NCBI GenBank assembly: GCA_911728455.2
Contig: OU452228.1
Span: 3,472,001 to 3,536,000 of the forward strand
Direction of reading: 5' to 3'
DNA length: 64,000 nucleotides
Source: Marthasterias glacialis
Taxonomy: Eukaryota; Echinodermata; Asteroidea; Forcipulatida; Asteriidae
A program made the translations under genes and the position numbers. Position 1 is the stretch's first letter; each line of letters opens with the position of its first letter. This document shows, piece after piece, positions 1 through 10,440 of the stretch. The notes beneath the pieces were generated by a model that saw only the letters and a list, made by a program, of their open reading frames with translations, was not told the DNA's origin and ran no database searches.

Positions 1-422
1 GCTTTATCAAAAGAGGCATAATGCACTTTACATTTGTTTTTGTCAATATGATCATTAACTGAGTTACCATGTGGAAAAGACAAGTGATGAATTAACCTAT
101 AAGAACCAGGCACCTGCTTGGGCACTAAACCAATGGGTGAACATTGCAATTTAGAAAAAGGACGTTTTACAAAAGGACCTGCAATCCGACCCAATTCTTT
201 TTCTTTAGCTAATTTGTCCGTAACTACATTTGGCATATGAGTTGCCGAGACTAGGCAACCTGAATCCCGGCAAACACGAGGACCTTCATAGCCAAGTGAA
301 AAACCCTTCGTAAATCCACTTCTTAAAATAACAGCATCTTTTTGATTGGGATAATTGAGTAACCATTTTACTAGCAATCTAGTATTAACGGGTGTTGGAA
401 GCACGAAAATTGTGCTGACCAT
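1..422 (-). CDS. YR (DIRS/Ngaro-type) retrotransposon pol, reverse transcriptase N-terminus, partial
   Basis: The minus strand is open from an ATG at 420-422 to the window edge with no stop. The translation contains LGRIAGPF, then LQCSPIGLVPK and YRLIHHLSFPHGNSVND. These are the conserved N-terminal blocks of reverse transcriptases from tyrosine-recombinase retrotransposons (DIRS/Ngaro group). The enzyme would copy element RNA into DNA. The YXDD box, RNase H and recombinase lie beyond position 1 and cannot be checked. The frame differs from the upstream Gag frame and overlaps its last codons by about 38 nt, as in overlapping gag/pol designs. The RT family is well supported; DIRS versus Ngaro is not resolved. 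Confidence 0.75.
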   Translation of the reverse strand, partial: MVSTIFVLPTPVNTRLLVKWLLNYPNQKDAVILRSGFTKGFSLGYEGPRVCRDSGCLVSATHMPNVVTDKLAKEKELGRIAGPFVKRPFSKLQCSPIGLVPKQVPGSYRLIHHLSFPHGNSVNDHIDKNKCKVHYASFDK

Positions 423-1089
423 TTGGGGCTGAACTACCAGGTTGTGACACAGCATTCAATGCCAAGGAGGATTTATCCAAAGCCCTGGACCCATCATTTT
501 TGCCAAATTTCCGCATAGGCTTATAGTTTGCACTATCTGCCTTATTTCCATTTCGACATAGCATAGCCCCATGACCAAACGCAAAACACTTGCTGCATTT
601 ATGCATAAATCTACATGCCTTGAAATGGCAACCTCGAGGCCCATTGAAGCCAAAACAGAAGCCCACCTTTTGGCTTTTAAACCCTTGATTGGCTGAACCG
701 CTAGCTTGAACTACAGATATCACGGGTGCAGCTGCAACCGTGACCCATAATTCGGTATCAATGGCCCCCCAACTACGTGAAGGATTTACCTCCTGCATTA
801 AACGAAACTGCTCATCGTAATGGCGCCAGCCCAGTCCTGGGAACTGAACTGCTGCCAAACGCACCGTTTCTGCATACTTAAGCAATTCTGGAAAACGTGT
901 GGGGTGTTTAACAGAATAAATGGCCATGTAAGTGTGAAAGGCAGATGACCACTTATCAATGGAATCAATTTTCTTATGTTGTCCAGCTGTAGGACGCACT
1001 ACCATTCTTGAACCCTCTAGCGCAAATGAAAATTCAGAAGACGACTCTGCCCTAGCCAAAATTGCAGATGAACTGTCTTGCAGCAGCAA
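385..1089 (-). CDS. YR retrotransposon Gag-like protein, C-terminal part with zinc knuckle
   Basis: This 234-residue frame carries a Cys/His cluster at about residues 143-180 (GCHFKACRFMHKCSKCF then HGAMLC), typical of Gag-like proteins that precede pol in YR retroelements of marine invertebrates. Such proteins bind element RNA. The true start is not the annotated Met: reading across the A11 run at 1119-1129 in the alternative frame gives IWNGTFVDLALLL directly before this ORF. It is therefore the C-terminal part of the protein begun at 1621. It overlaps the RT frame at its 3' end. Confidence 0.6.
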   Translation of the reverse strand: MLLQDSSSAILARAESSSEFSFALEGSRMVVRPTAGQHKKIDSIDKWSSAFHTYMAIYSVKHPTRFPELLKYAETVRLAAVQFPGLGWRHYDEQFRLMQEVNPSRSWGAIDTELWVTVAAAPVISVVQASGSANQGFKSQKVGFCFGFNGPRGCHFKACRFMHKCSKCFAFGHGAMLCRNGNKADSANYKPMRKFGKNDGSRALDKSSLALNAVSQPGSSAPNGQHNFRASNTR

Positions 1090-1096
1090 AGCAAGA

Positions 1097-1621
1097 TCAA
1101 CAAATGTCCCATTCCAAATTTTTTTTTTTCTTTAGGGATAATGGAACATTTAGACCCAAGGGAGTAAACTCACCCACTCTTGGGATTGGTTGTGGCTGAT
1201 TTAGTCGAGAAGGGAATGATAAGCAAGACTGAACATCAGTATTACTATTTACCAAGTTGACAGCCTCACTGGCCGACCCCAAATTACTGTTAACAGCTTC
1301 AACATTACAATTTTGAAAATCACTACTAGTACTAGTAGTAGAAGTAGTACTACTACTAGTACTAGTACTAGCATGACTAGTACTAACGTTAGCTCTAATA
1401 CTACTGGGTCTAGTTGCTACATTACCCAAAGCACCCATAGCAGTACTAGTAGTAGCCATAGGCCTACTACCAATACCAGCAGCCATCCCTTGTCCTTGAT
1501 CCGGATGTATGCCTACATGTAGCCTCTGATTTTTAGCTGCAGGTTGCTCCGTCATCCCTCCAGCATCCAACAGACGAGCAGGCCGCTTTGCCTGCCTTTT
1601 GGGTCGAGGCATTGCTAACAA
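1097..1621 (-). CDS. YR retrotransposon Gag-like protein, N-terminal part (frameshifted)
   Basis: The ORF starts MPRPKRQAKRPARLLDAGG after a short leader (MLA), a basic start common in Gag proteins of this class. Its middle is a Ser/Thr-rich stretch encoded by a TAC/TAG-rich microsatellite (1319-1450). It ends prematurely just after a run of 11 A on the coding strand (1119-1129). One base fewer in that run would join it to the zinc-knuckle ORF. That is either a homopolymer sequencing error or an inactivating indel. Function is inferred only from position and the downstream frame. Confidence 0.5.
   Translation of the reverse strand: MLAMPRPKRQAKRPARLLDAGGMTEQPAAKNQRLHVGIHPDQGQGMAAGIGSRPMATTSTAMGALGNVATRPSSIRANVSTSHASTSTSSSTTSTTSTSSDFQNCNVEAVNSNLGSASEAVNLVNSNTDVQSCLSFPSRLNQPQPIPRVGEFTPLGLNVPLSLKKKKNLEWDIC
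1319..1450. repeat. ACTAGT-rich microsatellite inside gag
   Basis: An imperfect run of ACTAGT, TAGTAG and TACTACT units. ACTAGT is a 6-bp palindrome, so both strands read alike. On the minus strand it encodes a Ser/Thr-rich linker of the Gag-like protein. Confidence 0.7.
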
Positions 1622-2524
1622 TTAATGTAGTTGGCCAACACTCAACAGTTACATGTTCGTCGCAAATGAAAATGTTGCTATGCACAATACCAAACTGTTA
1701 CTAGTGTTAGTCCGATGATGGATAATGATACAAGCCAACTAAATGGGCTCGTGATATGTTGCAACATTGACACCGCTCACTGCAAGTTTAAGTTCCAAAT
1801 GTTAGAAACCGCAAGTCTAAGCTAGTCTAGATCAGCCACAGGTTAAGCAGAAAGTTTAAACATCACACAGATCACAGAGTTATTATTTATATTCACACAG
1901 ATAGCTCCCAATAAAAGTTCCTGATGTGTTGACTGATTAAATCATCATGCAGCTCACATACTATGATTAAACACCATTGAGGTCACATACAGATGTGATC
2001 TCCTTGAATAGCTGTGACAAAGTGAAACAAATTTCTTACCAAGAACAGAAATGACATAGGATAAGATGCTGATTGGCTGCAAGTTGAAACCTTCCTCCCA
2101 TTGGTTATTAAAAGAGCCAATCAGGACAAACTGCCACTAACCCCTGATTGGTCAAAAAACCAGGATCTGATTGGTTGAACGGAGTGGAGCTTGGATCCTT
2201 GTTTGTCACGAAAATGTCAATGGGATTTTATGTGTTAAATGTTTTGCATAAGAATTGTGTACAGCATCAATGTAGGTCAACCCCTCCCACTGCCATGAAC
2301 TGCTTATGCAAATGATTTACTGATCCACTCTATGACTGGTCAACAGTTTACTAAACTTGGCTATTATCCAATAAACAGGATCCTCAGTTTGTCACAAGTA
2401 CATGTAGGTGATGGAAATTACCATGGTTCGGTTTCTGCACTGTGTGCAACTGTTAACCTAAATGTACATGTATTGCACAGAACACATGTACAAGGTAAGA
2501 AGAACAATTAAACATGTACTAAAG
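1622..2524. other. Non-coding stretch with clustered CCAAT/ATTGG boxes
   Basis: No ORF or RNA gene is recognisable. At 2070-2180 there are five CCAAT/ATTGG motifs in both orientations within about 110 bp, with another at about 2370. This could be an NF-Y-type promoter or the 5' flank/LTR of the YR element, but no LTR boundary was found. Confidence 0.35.
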
Positions 2525-2887
2525 CTAAGAATAAGGCATTTGATCACTGAATGATAAAATGTGATGTATAAATAGCGCATTGTACACATGCATGGGAGCA
2601 ATAAGACAACTTAATGCACGTTGTTTGTCTTCTTTTGTTATTTTAGCATACTTTGAAAAATATGACTGGTGCTCCTTCGACATTTGCAAATGACTGAGAT
2701 CAGAAGGGTTTTGTATTGATTTGTTCATAGCTTGGAAAATCTTGGGTATTTTGAAGTAGTCGTTTTGAGAATTTCCTTTTTTCAGAGTGGCAACACTATG
2801 TAGAATGTATGTAGCGGTTTTCCCCCTGTCCGAACGACCCTGCTTACAGAGATTTCGGCCCGGATCTGTTTTGCGGAAATATACCAC
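2525..2887 (-). CDS. Hypothetical ORF or exon of unknown function
   Basis: A 120-residue minus-strand frame with balanced composition and no low-complexity sequence. It starts at or just after a possible acceptor (CAGTGTACTAG before GTGGTATATTTCC), so the Met may be internal to an exon. The central part, rich in Lys, Ser and Gln, is unlike the repeat-driven frames nearby. I do not recognise the family. It could be an internal exon of the minus-strand gene at 3.8-4.5 kb, but the splice phase could not be confirmed. The call is weak. Confidence 0.25.
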   Translation of the reverse strand: MVYFRKTDPGRNLCKQGRSDRGKTATYILHSVATLKKGNSQNDYFKIPKIFQAMNKSIQNPSDLSHLQMSKEHQSYFSKYAKITKEDKQRALSCLIAPMHVYNALFIHHILSFSDQMPYS

Positions 2888-3791
2888 CTAGTACACTGAG
2901 ACTATGACAAAACGCTTTTCACAAAGAGAGTTCGGTTAACTGTATGGTAGCTTAATCAACTCTTTATTTACTCCACTCACTTCTCCCACCCCAGGTATTT
3001 ACAAAACTCACAAACTGAACTGTAAATAATTTTTATTGTCTACTCACATCTGTTATGCGATAGAGATGGAGATGACGTCCCTCCTCCACAGTCGAACTGA
3101 GAAAATCATCAACACAAGAGCACAAAATTCCAACAACTACAACTGAAACTCATGAACTCACTCCTTCAAATGACTCTTTCAACTGCCTCCCTGGCCTCCA
3201 CCCTTCTAGCAAGTAAATTTATCAACTATAATTATCATTTAACATGTTGTCAATAATACCATTGTGACACAAACTTGCCCAATCCAATGGTTTCCTCTTT
3301 TTGGTTATCATGTTAAATCTACCCCTATTCTAGAAATTTTAGCAGTCTCCAGAAGGCTCAAACACTAACGTGACTTACAATCCTACCAGATAATCACAAC
3401 ATCATTACTACATCTCATCACATCCTGTCAGCCCCCTGACAGCTAAACTTAAGTCACCCTGTAATATTGGATGTGCTTGGCATCCCCAAGTTTACTAACT
3501 TCCCCCAAAACAACCCATCAGGCACCCTTGTACCATATTACAACTAATCACCCAACCGTATTGCCGTGGGAATATGTACTGATCATGCCCCCCCCCATAG
3601 GTTCAACAGTTCGCCAGCCCATTTCCGTTACACGTGCAATATGATGATACAACGGTGGTTTTGTCACTCAGTAGAGTCACCGAACACCTTGTATTTGTTT
3701 TTTAGTACTTCATAAAAATTACATTAAACCATAATCTTGCAAGTATTGGACAAAAACAAAGATAATCAAAGAAAACACTAGAACAATATTT
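2888..3791. other. Non-coding, no recognised feature
   Basis: AT-rich sequence without a convincing ORF, RNA gene or repeat structure, apart from a short C run near 3590. It may be intronic to the adjacent minus-strand gene. Confidence 0.4.
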
Positions 3792-3800
3792 TCACCTTAC

Positions 3801-4485
3801 AAACAAAGCAAAATCATACTTATTTCCGATTCCACGGGCAAACTTCAAGTGAAAAAGAAAGCCCCTATGAATAAGTTGAAGGGCACCTTCAGGTGAATAC
3901 TGCTCCAGAGGCCTCCTGTTCTTGAGACGGTAGGTTATAGTACCTGGTGTCACAAATGAAAAATCTCCTTGGCTGTTAAAAACACGCCAGTTCCACCCTC
4001 TTCCTAAAATATTATTAAATGATGAAACGGACTCTAAAGAAAAAAGATTATTAACCTTTTTCCCAAGAGCAGCAAACGTATCAAACAAATCTTTTGGTAA
4101 GGGAAGTTCTATGTTCACGATAGAGTCTACCTTACGCTGACCATGAAGCGACTCCTTATGTTTGTTTTCAAATGTTGGATGAAACTGGCTTCAAGTTCTG
4201 GAGTACTTAATACGTAGCACTGGGGAATGTCAATGATGTCATCAGCCTCACGCCACTCATCAAACTTTGGGGAATTCCACTCCTTATCAAGATAATGGAC
4301 TTTTACATACGTTTGTCCATCTACTGTCTTGGAGTCGGTGACTTGAAGTTCAAAGAGTTTGCCAGCTGGCCAAGTCTTTCGCCTACGGTGGCAGTCTCTA
4401 GGCTCCTCAGCTCCACTGTTAAGCAGCTTGTAATCGACTTTTTTAGGAAACCTCTGACTTCTTCTCACAGGATAAGCCATTAATT
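3801..4485 (-). pseudogene. Tudor-knot/chromo-like protein gene, coding remnant with one frameshift
   Basis: An acceptor (TTATCACAG) at 4486 precedes ATG at 4480. The first part reads MAYPVRRSQRFPKKVDYKLL, then VKVHYLDKEW and FDEWREADDI, the pattern of Tudor-knot/chromo-like modules that bind histone tails. The second part (to 3801) contains LGRGWNWRVFNSQGDFSFV and PGTITYRLKNRRPL, which I recall as the partner module in the same recurrent invertebrate protein family. The two lie in different frames. One extra base near 4145 would join them through KESLHGQRKVDSIV. A donor (GTAAGG) ends the second part at 3801. Later exons were not found. Either an assembly indel or a decayed copy. Confidence 0.55.
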
Positions 4486-4594
4486 CTGTGATAATGAAAT
4501 GAATGATTGAAAAACATGTAATCTTATGTAAGACGCGTTTCATTATGTGTAAATGTGCGTGTACAAGACAGATACAACATATGGAAACAAACAA

Positions 4595-6804
4595 ATCACT
4601 AACAAACTGTGTTTTAATAAGTGAAGCGTGAAAAAAAAAGCATTTTTTTTGAGCGAGTTGATGATAAACAATATAGCGTTACACACATTATCTGATTAAA
4701 AACCTAAGTTTTCAGCCATCATTTTAATTGAATGCAATTTCTCTTAAAATACATCTCGCTTCATATTAATAATGAGTTTGGCTCTTAAAGTGATATTCAG
4801 TAACATTTTGAGGGCCAACTCTTTAGTAGCTGAACCATGCTGAACAACTGGGAAAGCTTAAGGCTTTAAGTGTTAAGCACCAAACATATGTGATTTTTTT
4901 TTTATATGTTTGTTAAACCCAAAACCAATGTCATGAGTGAAATTGTGAATAGCTCTGATTACTTTGTCACTACCTCTTGCAAAGTTCATATCAATACAGA
5001 AAAACAATATAATACTTAAAAATAATCATTAATACAATTACAAAGACCGATTCTTACCATGTTTTTTCAATACAATGTGCCTCCAATCGTGTACCGTGTA
5101 GCCATCAACAACCGGAACCTTTACACAAAACACCCCTATCAACTCAATGCAGTGATCCAGCCACAATAGTCTGGAAAAACCCCTTCAAAATACCTCCAAT
5201 CCGATATACTTTGGGTTTTAATAAAGACACATGTACCCAAAGGTTCAACAATTTCAAAAGTGATGCTTTGGGTACAAAGAAATACAACGTAAAATTATGA
5301 AAAAGCTTTGCGAACAAGGAGTTTTACATCGAGATCTCACGATCGGCGTTGCTTGTGATTCCCGCGGTTTAGAGAGGTCTGGTTTACGTTCACACATACT
5401 GTGAGTCATACGGATCGTAGTCCAGCCTATCGAGAAACAAAAGGTCACGATCCCTAGCTACGAGTTTTGTGATTTGACACAAAAAGTGCCCCTCTTTTCA
5501 GTCGACCAATCAAAATACATGTTACATGGATGGTAAGCTTAGTTTATCTAGTTTCATAAACAGTGCGACTTGCATTTCTACGACCTTGCTAGCGAGTTTG
5601 CCATTCAATTTAGTGGGACAACCCCCGGAGAAAATGACAAAATGTGGCGTGACCTCCATATAAAAGTGATAATTTCAGAAGAAATTGACTTTTTTAAATT
5701 AAAAAGTGCCCCTCTTTGCCCTCTCATATATAAATGGAAAGTATACTCTTATAAAAGAGGAATAAATAAACTTTAAAATGCCGAGCGACCTAGTACGTTC
5801 AACAAAAGTACTTCTCTGTAGGAGAGGAAAAAGTCTACCGAGTGCGTGAATTTGAAGGGATTTTCCCGTGTTAAACAGGTTGCCGTGAAAGGTGTTGAGC
5901 AGATGCTCGCTAGTTCTTCATACGTTATGCAATATTTGTTAAAAAGTAAAATGGAATATCCCTGGTCTTGCTGAGGGCTAAAGTCATCCTTCCCCTTTAT
6001 CATTGATTTAAAGTTTTCATGGATAGCTGTAAAAAAATGAACTGATTTTGAAAAAAAATCACTTTTGTTGCATATGCCTGTAGAGGTATTCACATACGTG
6101 GATGTAAATAGAGTCACTTTATTGGATCTTAACCATCACTGATAATGGCAGACCTGTCTTCTGTTCTACATGGGAAAAAAGGAAGGGAAAACAAACTTCT
6201 TTTTTTTATTTAAGGAGGTATATTGATCAGATTGAATAATTACTGTACATTTGGGTAAGAATATCAAAGTTTTGTTTTACTATTTAGGGTTTATACAGCT
6301 TGTAGTTGAAATTTTCTTACATAGCAAAAGAAAGGGAAGTTTATTGGCCCGTTTAACTTGCATCTATGTGGAACATGTGATACAGTATTTGAATGTCATT
6401 TTGAAAGGCTACTTTCTCAATAGAATTGTGGAGGGAAATAACTTATACTAAGGAGCAAACAAAGCTCATTATGCACATGTTGTATATATGGTACGTAATC
6501 CTTGTCACTATTGTGACCTACAAAGAAAAGCAGAAAGTATATGGTTGAAAGTCTCTGTAAGTTCATCCTCTCAGTCTCCATTAAAAGCAGTAATCGGACA
6601 AAGTAAAAAAAAAAACAACAGCGGGATACTTTAGAACTATAAACATGTATATTGGACTCTTGGGAAAAACTGAAGCTTTTTTCTCAGTTGACTGACGCCT
6701 GAATGAATGCTCCATGGGTTCTATCAAACAATTAGTGTGGATAATTCAATATTCAATATTATCAGTGGATAAACATTGTTGCAGACACAACTCCCTGAAA
6801 GCCA
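4595..6804. other. Non-coding, AT-rich, no recognised feature
   Basis: Only short frames without family resemblance. A motif AAAAAGTGCCCCTCTTT occurs near 5482 and 5700, hinting at an old duplication. It may hold the 5' exons or promoter of the minus-strand gene ending at 4485, but none can be pinned down. Confidence 0.35.
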
Positions 6805-7048
6805 GAAACTTCAGAAGCAGCGCATGGACAGAAACTTCAGAAGCAGTGCATGGACAGAAACTTCAGAAGCAGTGCATGGACAGAAACTTCAGAAGCAATG
6901 CATGGACAGAAACTTCAGAAGCAGTGCATGGACAGAAATAACTTCAGAAGCAGTGCATGGACAGAAACTTCAGAAGCAGTGCATGGACAGAAACTTCAGA
7001 AGCAGTGCATGGACAGAAACTTCAGAAGCAGTGCATGGACAGAAACTT
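6805..7048. repeat. 26-bp minisatellite, about 9 copies
   Basis: The unit AAACTTCAGAAGCAGTGCATGGACAG recurs head to tail nine times with near-perfect identity; one copy is interrupted by a 3-4 bp insertion (ATAA) near 6939. Because 26 is not a multiple of three, overlapping frames appear in all three phases; these are not genes. Confidence 0.95.
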
Positions 7049-7479
7049 CTGTAGATAGATTCCTCCTCAAACTGATGAACATAATCATGACATTTAGAGT
7101 ACTGCTTGAACGGGCACTGCAAGAGTCTGCATTACATCCATGTGTACATCAACAACCATGCAGAGAGCTTCATGTAAGAGCTGCGACTTCCTTCTTGATC
7201 GCAACATAATATTTCCCATGCAACCTGCCACCTGTCTTTGTCTAGCTTTGTATCTTTCTCTGCATCCACATTATTTCATTGACATTATTTGAAATGAGGC
7301 AGAGAGTGGGCACTTCATTTATCATCTTGACCAGAGCAGTACAATTCTCCACATAGCAAGAATTCCTCATTGGATGCACCAGACCATTCTTCAGGCAGGC
7401 AGCGTCGTCCTCAACTTCCACCAGCCACTGCAGTAACTGAAGTTGAGTACCTATGGAATTGCACATTGTGCCATTTTGA

Positions 7480-8340
7480 ATATTTTAATGCTAGGCTAAT
7501 TTGGACTTGCACAGTTGAAGGAGTTATGGTGCATTGTTTATGTACCTGAATTCCTTTGAGTGCACATAAAGATAAACAATAAGGTGGAGACTTGAGAAGC
7601 AATGTATTCATCTTTTAGACACTGAAGCATCCTCTAGAGGAGAGAGATAAATAATAGAGACAATTTCATAGAGAAGTAACTGCAATGAACCCATTAAGCT
7701 TTTTGGATCATTACTTTTAAGCTTAATGGGACTTGTGCAATAGAAGGAGTTATGGTGCATTGTACATACTGAATTCCTTTGAGTGCACATAAAGATAAAC
7801 AATAAGGTGGAGACTTGAGAAGCCATGTGGTCGTCTTTTAAACTTTGAAGCATCCTCTAGAGGAGAGAGATAAAGAATATAGAAATTTTCCTGGAAAAGT
7901 GACTGTGCATTGAACACATCGAGCTGTTTGGATCGTTACTTTTAGGCTCAACGGGACTTGCATGGTTTGACATGTTTGAAGGAGTTATGGTACATGTTCC
8001 TGAACTCCTTTGAGTGCATGCATGGATTCACACCGAGTTGGAGACTTGAGAAGAAATTCTTCGTCTTTGAAACACTGCAGCCTCCATCTAGCGATTAAAT
8101 ATTCGAGCACGGAGAGAGATGGATGTTACAGCCATTTTCCTAGACAAGTAACTGCGCATTGAACACATTGAGCTGTATGGAACATTGGACTTCTAATCTA
8201 GGCTAAATGAGACTTGCATGGTAGAAGGAGTTATGGTACATAGTATATGTATGGACCTGAATTCCTCTGAGTGCACAGAGACAGACTTTTTGTGGAGACT
8301 TGAGCAGAAGTGTATTAATCTTTCAATAACTAAAACATCC
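7480..8340. repeat. Diverged tandem repeat, about 226-246 bp unit, 4 copies
   Basis: The core GAAGGAGTTATGGTGCAT, followed by GAATTCCTTTGAGTGCA and GGAGACTTGAGAAG, recurs with starts at about 7517, 7743, 7978 and 8224. Intervals are 226, 235 and 246 bp with substitutions and small indels. An old satellite-like expansion with no coding potential. Confidence 0.85.
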
Positions 8341-8597
8341 GATTACTTGCCAAATCTGAACATGTTTGTATGAGATTGAATAACCAAGTAAGGAGAGATA
8401 AACACAGTATACATGTTGAGAGAAACAAATGTGCAGTGAGCTGAAAAACACTGATATTGAACAAATGAGAACTCCACATGGAATGTACATTCAAATTGTT
8501 CTAACATGTACGGGCCAAAAAACTTAACTTCACTTCAATTCACCTGTAACTGTATTTGTCCGGGAAAAAAATTTATACCATGTATGTGCAGATTGTG

Positions 8598-8960
8598 GCG
8601 TGTCGTGGCCGAGTGGTTAGTGCGTCGGACTCAAGCTCTGGTGGCTGAGTCATCAGAGTGTGGGTTCGAGTCCCGATCATGACACTTGTGTCCTTGAGCA
8701 CGGCACTTAACCATAATTGCTTCCTGAAAGTTGGGGAGGTAGAGCCTTCTGCTCTACCAGCCAGGCTTCTGATGGATGATACCCAAGCCTACATCCTTAC
8801 AGACTGTAAAGGGGGTAACTCTGTTTCAGCCCCAGGAGTAGGTGGCAAAGGTCCCTGGATAAAACAGTTAATTTGTAGCTCACACCTTGAGTGGCTTACT
8901 GGCCTTGTTGTGTCTGGTGACTTCCATAAAAAAAAATTTATAAAAATAACAATAATGAAA
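8598..8960 (+). mobile_element. tRNA-derived SINE
   Basis: The 5' end folds like a class-II tRNA: acceptor arms GTCGTG/CATGAC, box A TGGCCGAGTGGTTAGTGCG, an anticodon loop reading CTCAAGC (CAA, as in tRNA-Leu), a variable arm, and box B GGTTCGAGTCC. It is followed by a unique body starting TGTCCTTGAGCACGGCACTTAACC and an A-rich tail (8930-8970). The body and tail mark a SINE rather than a tRNA gene. Transcription by Pol III from the internal promoter is inferred. Confidence 0.75.
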
Positions 8961-8991
8961 AAAAAAATTCCATACAAAGAGTATGTTTGTT

Positions 8992-9012
8992 GGGGGGGGG
9001 GGGGGGGGGGGG
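8992..9012. repeat. G21 homopolymer
   Basis: A run of 21 G just downstream of the SINE tail; length probably unstable. Confidence 0.95.
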
Positions 9013-9430
9013 TTCGGAGATCATACAACGTATTGGTATTTAAACATCAGTTTTGGAAAGAGAAATGTTGGGCAGGTTTTTTGAAGAACTCTGGGCAGGT
9101 TCTTAAACAAGTCACTTTCAAACTTTTGAATCAAATCCTGACCTATTACTTTTTGTAAAAGGTCCATGTACGACAGGCTGGAAAAATGGCTTCAATAAGG
9201 ATGTCCATGGAGGCTGTTATGTACAATGTACATGTACTCCCATTAGGAAGATTGCATTAGAAATTGCAAATATATACAGGGTTTAAAAAATAGATACATT
9301 CTGCATCATTTCTTAATTATATACTATATCAGTAGTCAGCCAGAAGTTATGCATAAGACCAATGAGATTTGTGGTTCATCTACAGTGTATGGCAGTGTCC
9401 AATGTGATTGTCTGTAGCTTTGGATTTTGA

Positions 9431-9690
9431 CCATTTGATCTATGGATCAAATACAATGTATCTTTGGGCCTTACAGCAAGCCAGGGATGTATTCCATTTG
9501 ATCTATGGATCAAATACAATGGATCTTGGGGCCTTACAGCAAGCCAGGGATGTATTCCATTTGATCTATGGATCAAATACAATGGATCTTGGGGCCTTGC
9601 AGCAAGCCAGGGATGTATTCCATTTGATCTATGGATCAAATACAATGGATCTTGGGGCCTTACAGCAAGCCAGGGATGTATTCCATGTAG
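9431..9690. repeat. 63-bp minisatellite, 4 copies, each with an 8-bp-arm hairpin
   Basis: Unit starts at 9431, 9494, 9557 and 9620. Each unit contains ATTTGATCTATGGATCAAAT, a perfect inverted repeat with 8-bp arms and a 4-nt loop. Since 63 is divisible by three, both strands stay open; there is no sign of a gene. Confidence 0.95.
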
Positions 9691-9706
9691 ATGTTTAATA
9701 GAAGTA

Positions 9707-9870
9707 AATTTTTGCATCGGGGATAAAGAATATTAATATTTTTTTTAACCCATACACCGATGTGTGTTATGCATTGTATACTCGGTACTTTCCTGATACC
9801 GTTTTTTTTAATTATATTTTTTTTACATCTATTAAAATTGTTGTGACACGGCTGCTAAAATATTGGATTG
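9707..9870 (-). mobile_element. SINE-like dispersed repeat, 3' part, copy A
   Basis: GCATCGGGGATAAAGAATAT and ACCCATACACCG match copy C at 22085-22225 in the same orientation. They are the reverse complement of the tail of copy B (12815-12860). Three copies in one window define a dispersed family. Confidence 0.65.
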
Positions 9871-9884
9871 GAACTGCCTTCAGC

Positions 9885-10026
9885 TGCCGGGCAATCTGGG
9901 TAGCCTAGTTGGTAATACATCTGCTCTAGAATGGTGGGGGTCATGGGTTCAAATTGAGTTGGTTCAAATCACACCAGAGGATTTGTGGATTTCTTTCACA
10001 GCGCTAGGGGAAAGGCGGAGTATACA
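9885..10026 (+). mobile_element. tRNA-like SINE copy B, 5' part (interrupted)
   Basis: Box-A-like TAGCCTAGTTGGTAATAC and box-B-like GGGTTCAAATT, then a body ending AGTATACAG where a MITE begins. The missing tail (CACATCAGTGTATGGGCAAA) resumes at 12815, so the SINE was split by the 10027-12814 insertion. Confidence 0.65.
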
Positions 10027-10251
10027 GGGCCCAATTTCATGGTTCTGCTTACTGTAAGCAAAAAATCAGCGCTTGCGGAAGCAGAAAATTTCGCGCTTAC
10101 TTAACTCTTTCGCTCCGGAATTTAATTTTGTGAATTCTGCGCGTTTGTACGTAATTAATTTCTGGAAATTCAGCAAAAACACATAAATGAAAGTAAAGCA
10201 TTGCAACAATTTTTTGTGGTGCTTTAAATGGTACATATGTATATATTTTCT

Positions 10252-10375
10252 GTATCCTAGTGACTTCCCCTGCCTAAATATATACAATATATATATCTAA
10301 TATGTTATTATATATGTAAAATATATAAATATATATATTTATACATATACATAAATAATGTATACATATATAATC
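10252..10375. repeat. (TA)-rich low-complexity tract
   Basis: Dense TATATA/ATATAT sequence in the 3' non-coding part of piggyBac 1. Confidence 0.8.
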
Positions 10376-10440
10376 ACATGGCCAAAAAAAGTTTCTTTTC
10401 GGTGGCAACAATAGGCTTCCCTAACTTACCTGAAGGTGAT

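Noticed and set aside
6714..7209. Repeat proteins from the 26-bp minisatellite
   Set aside because: The period is not divisible by three and three overlapping frames are equally open.
8598..8683. A functional tRNA-Leu(CAA) gene
   Set aside because: It folds like one, but the directly following SINE body and A-rich tail and the lack of a T-run terminator fit a tRNA-derived SINE.
9376..9736. Repeat proteins on both strands of the 63-bp array
   Set aside because: Open frames follow from a period divisible by three; nothing else supports a gene.
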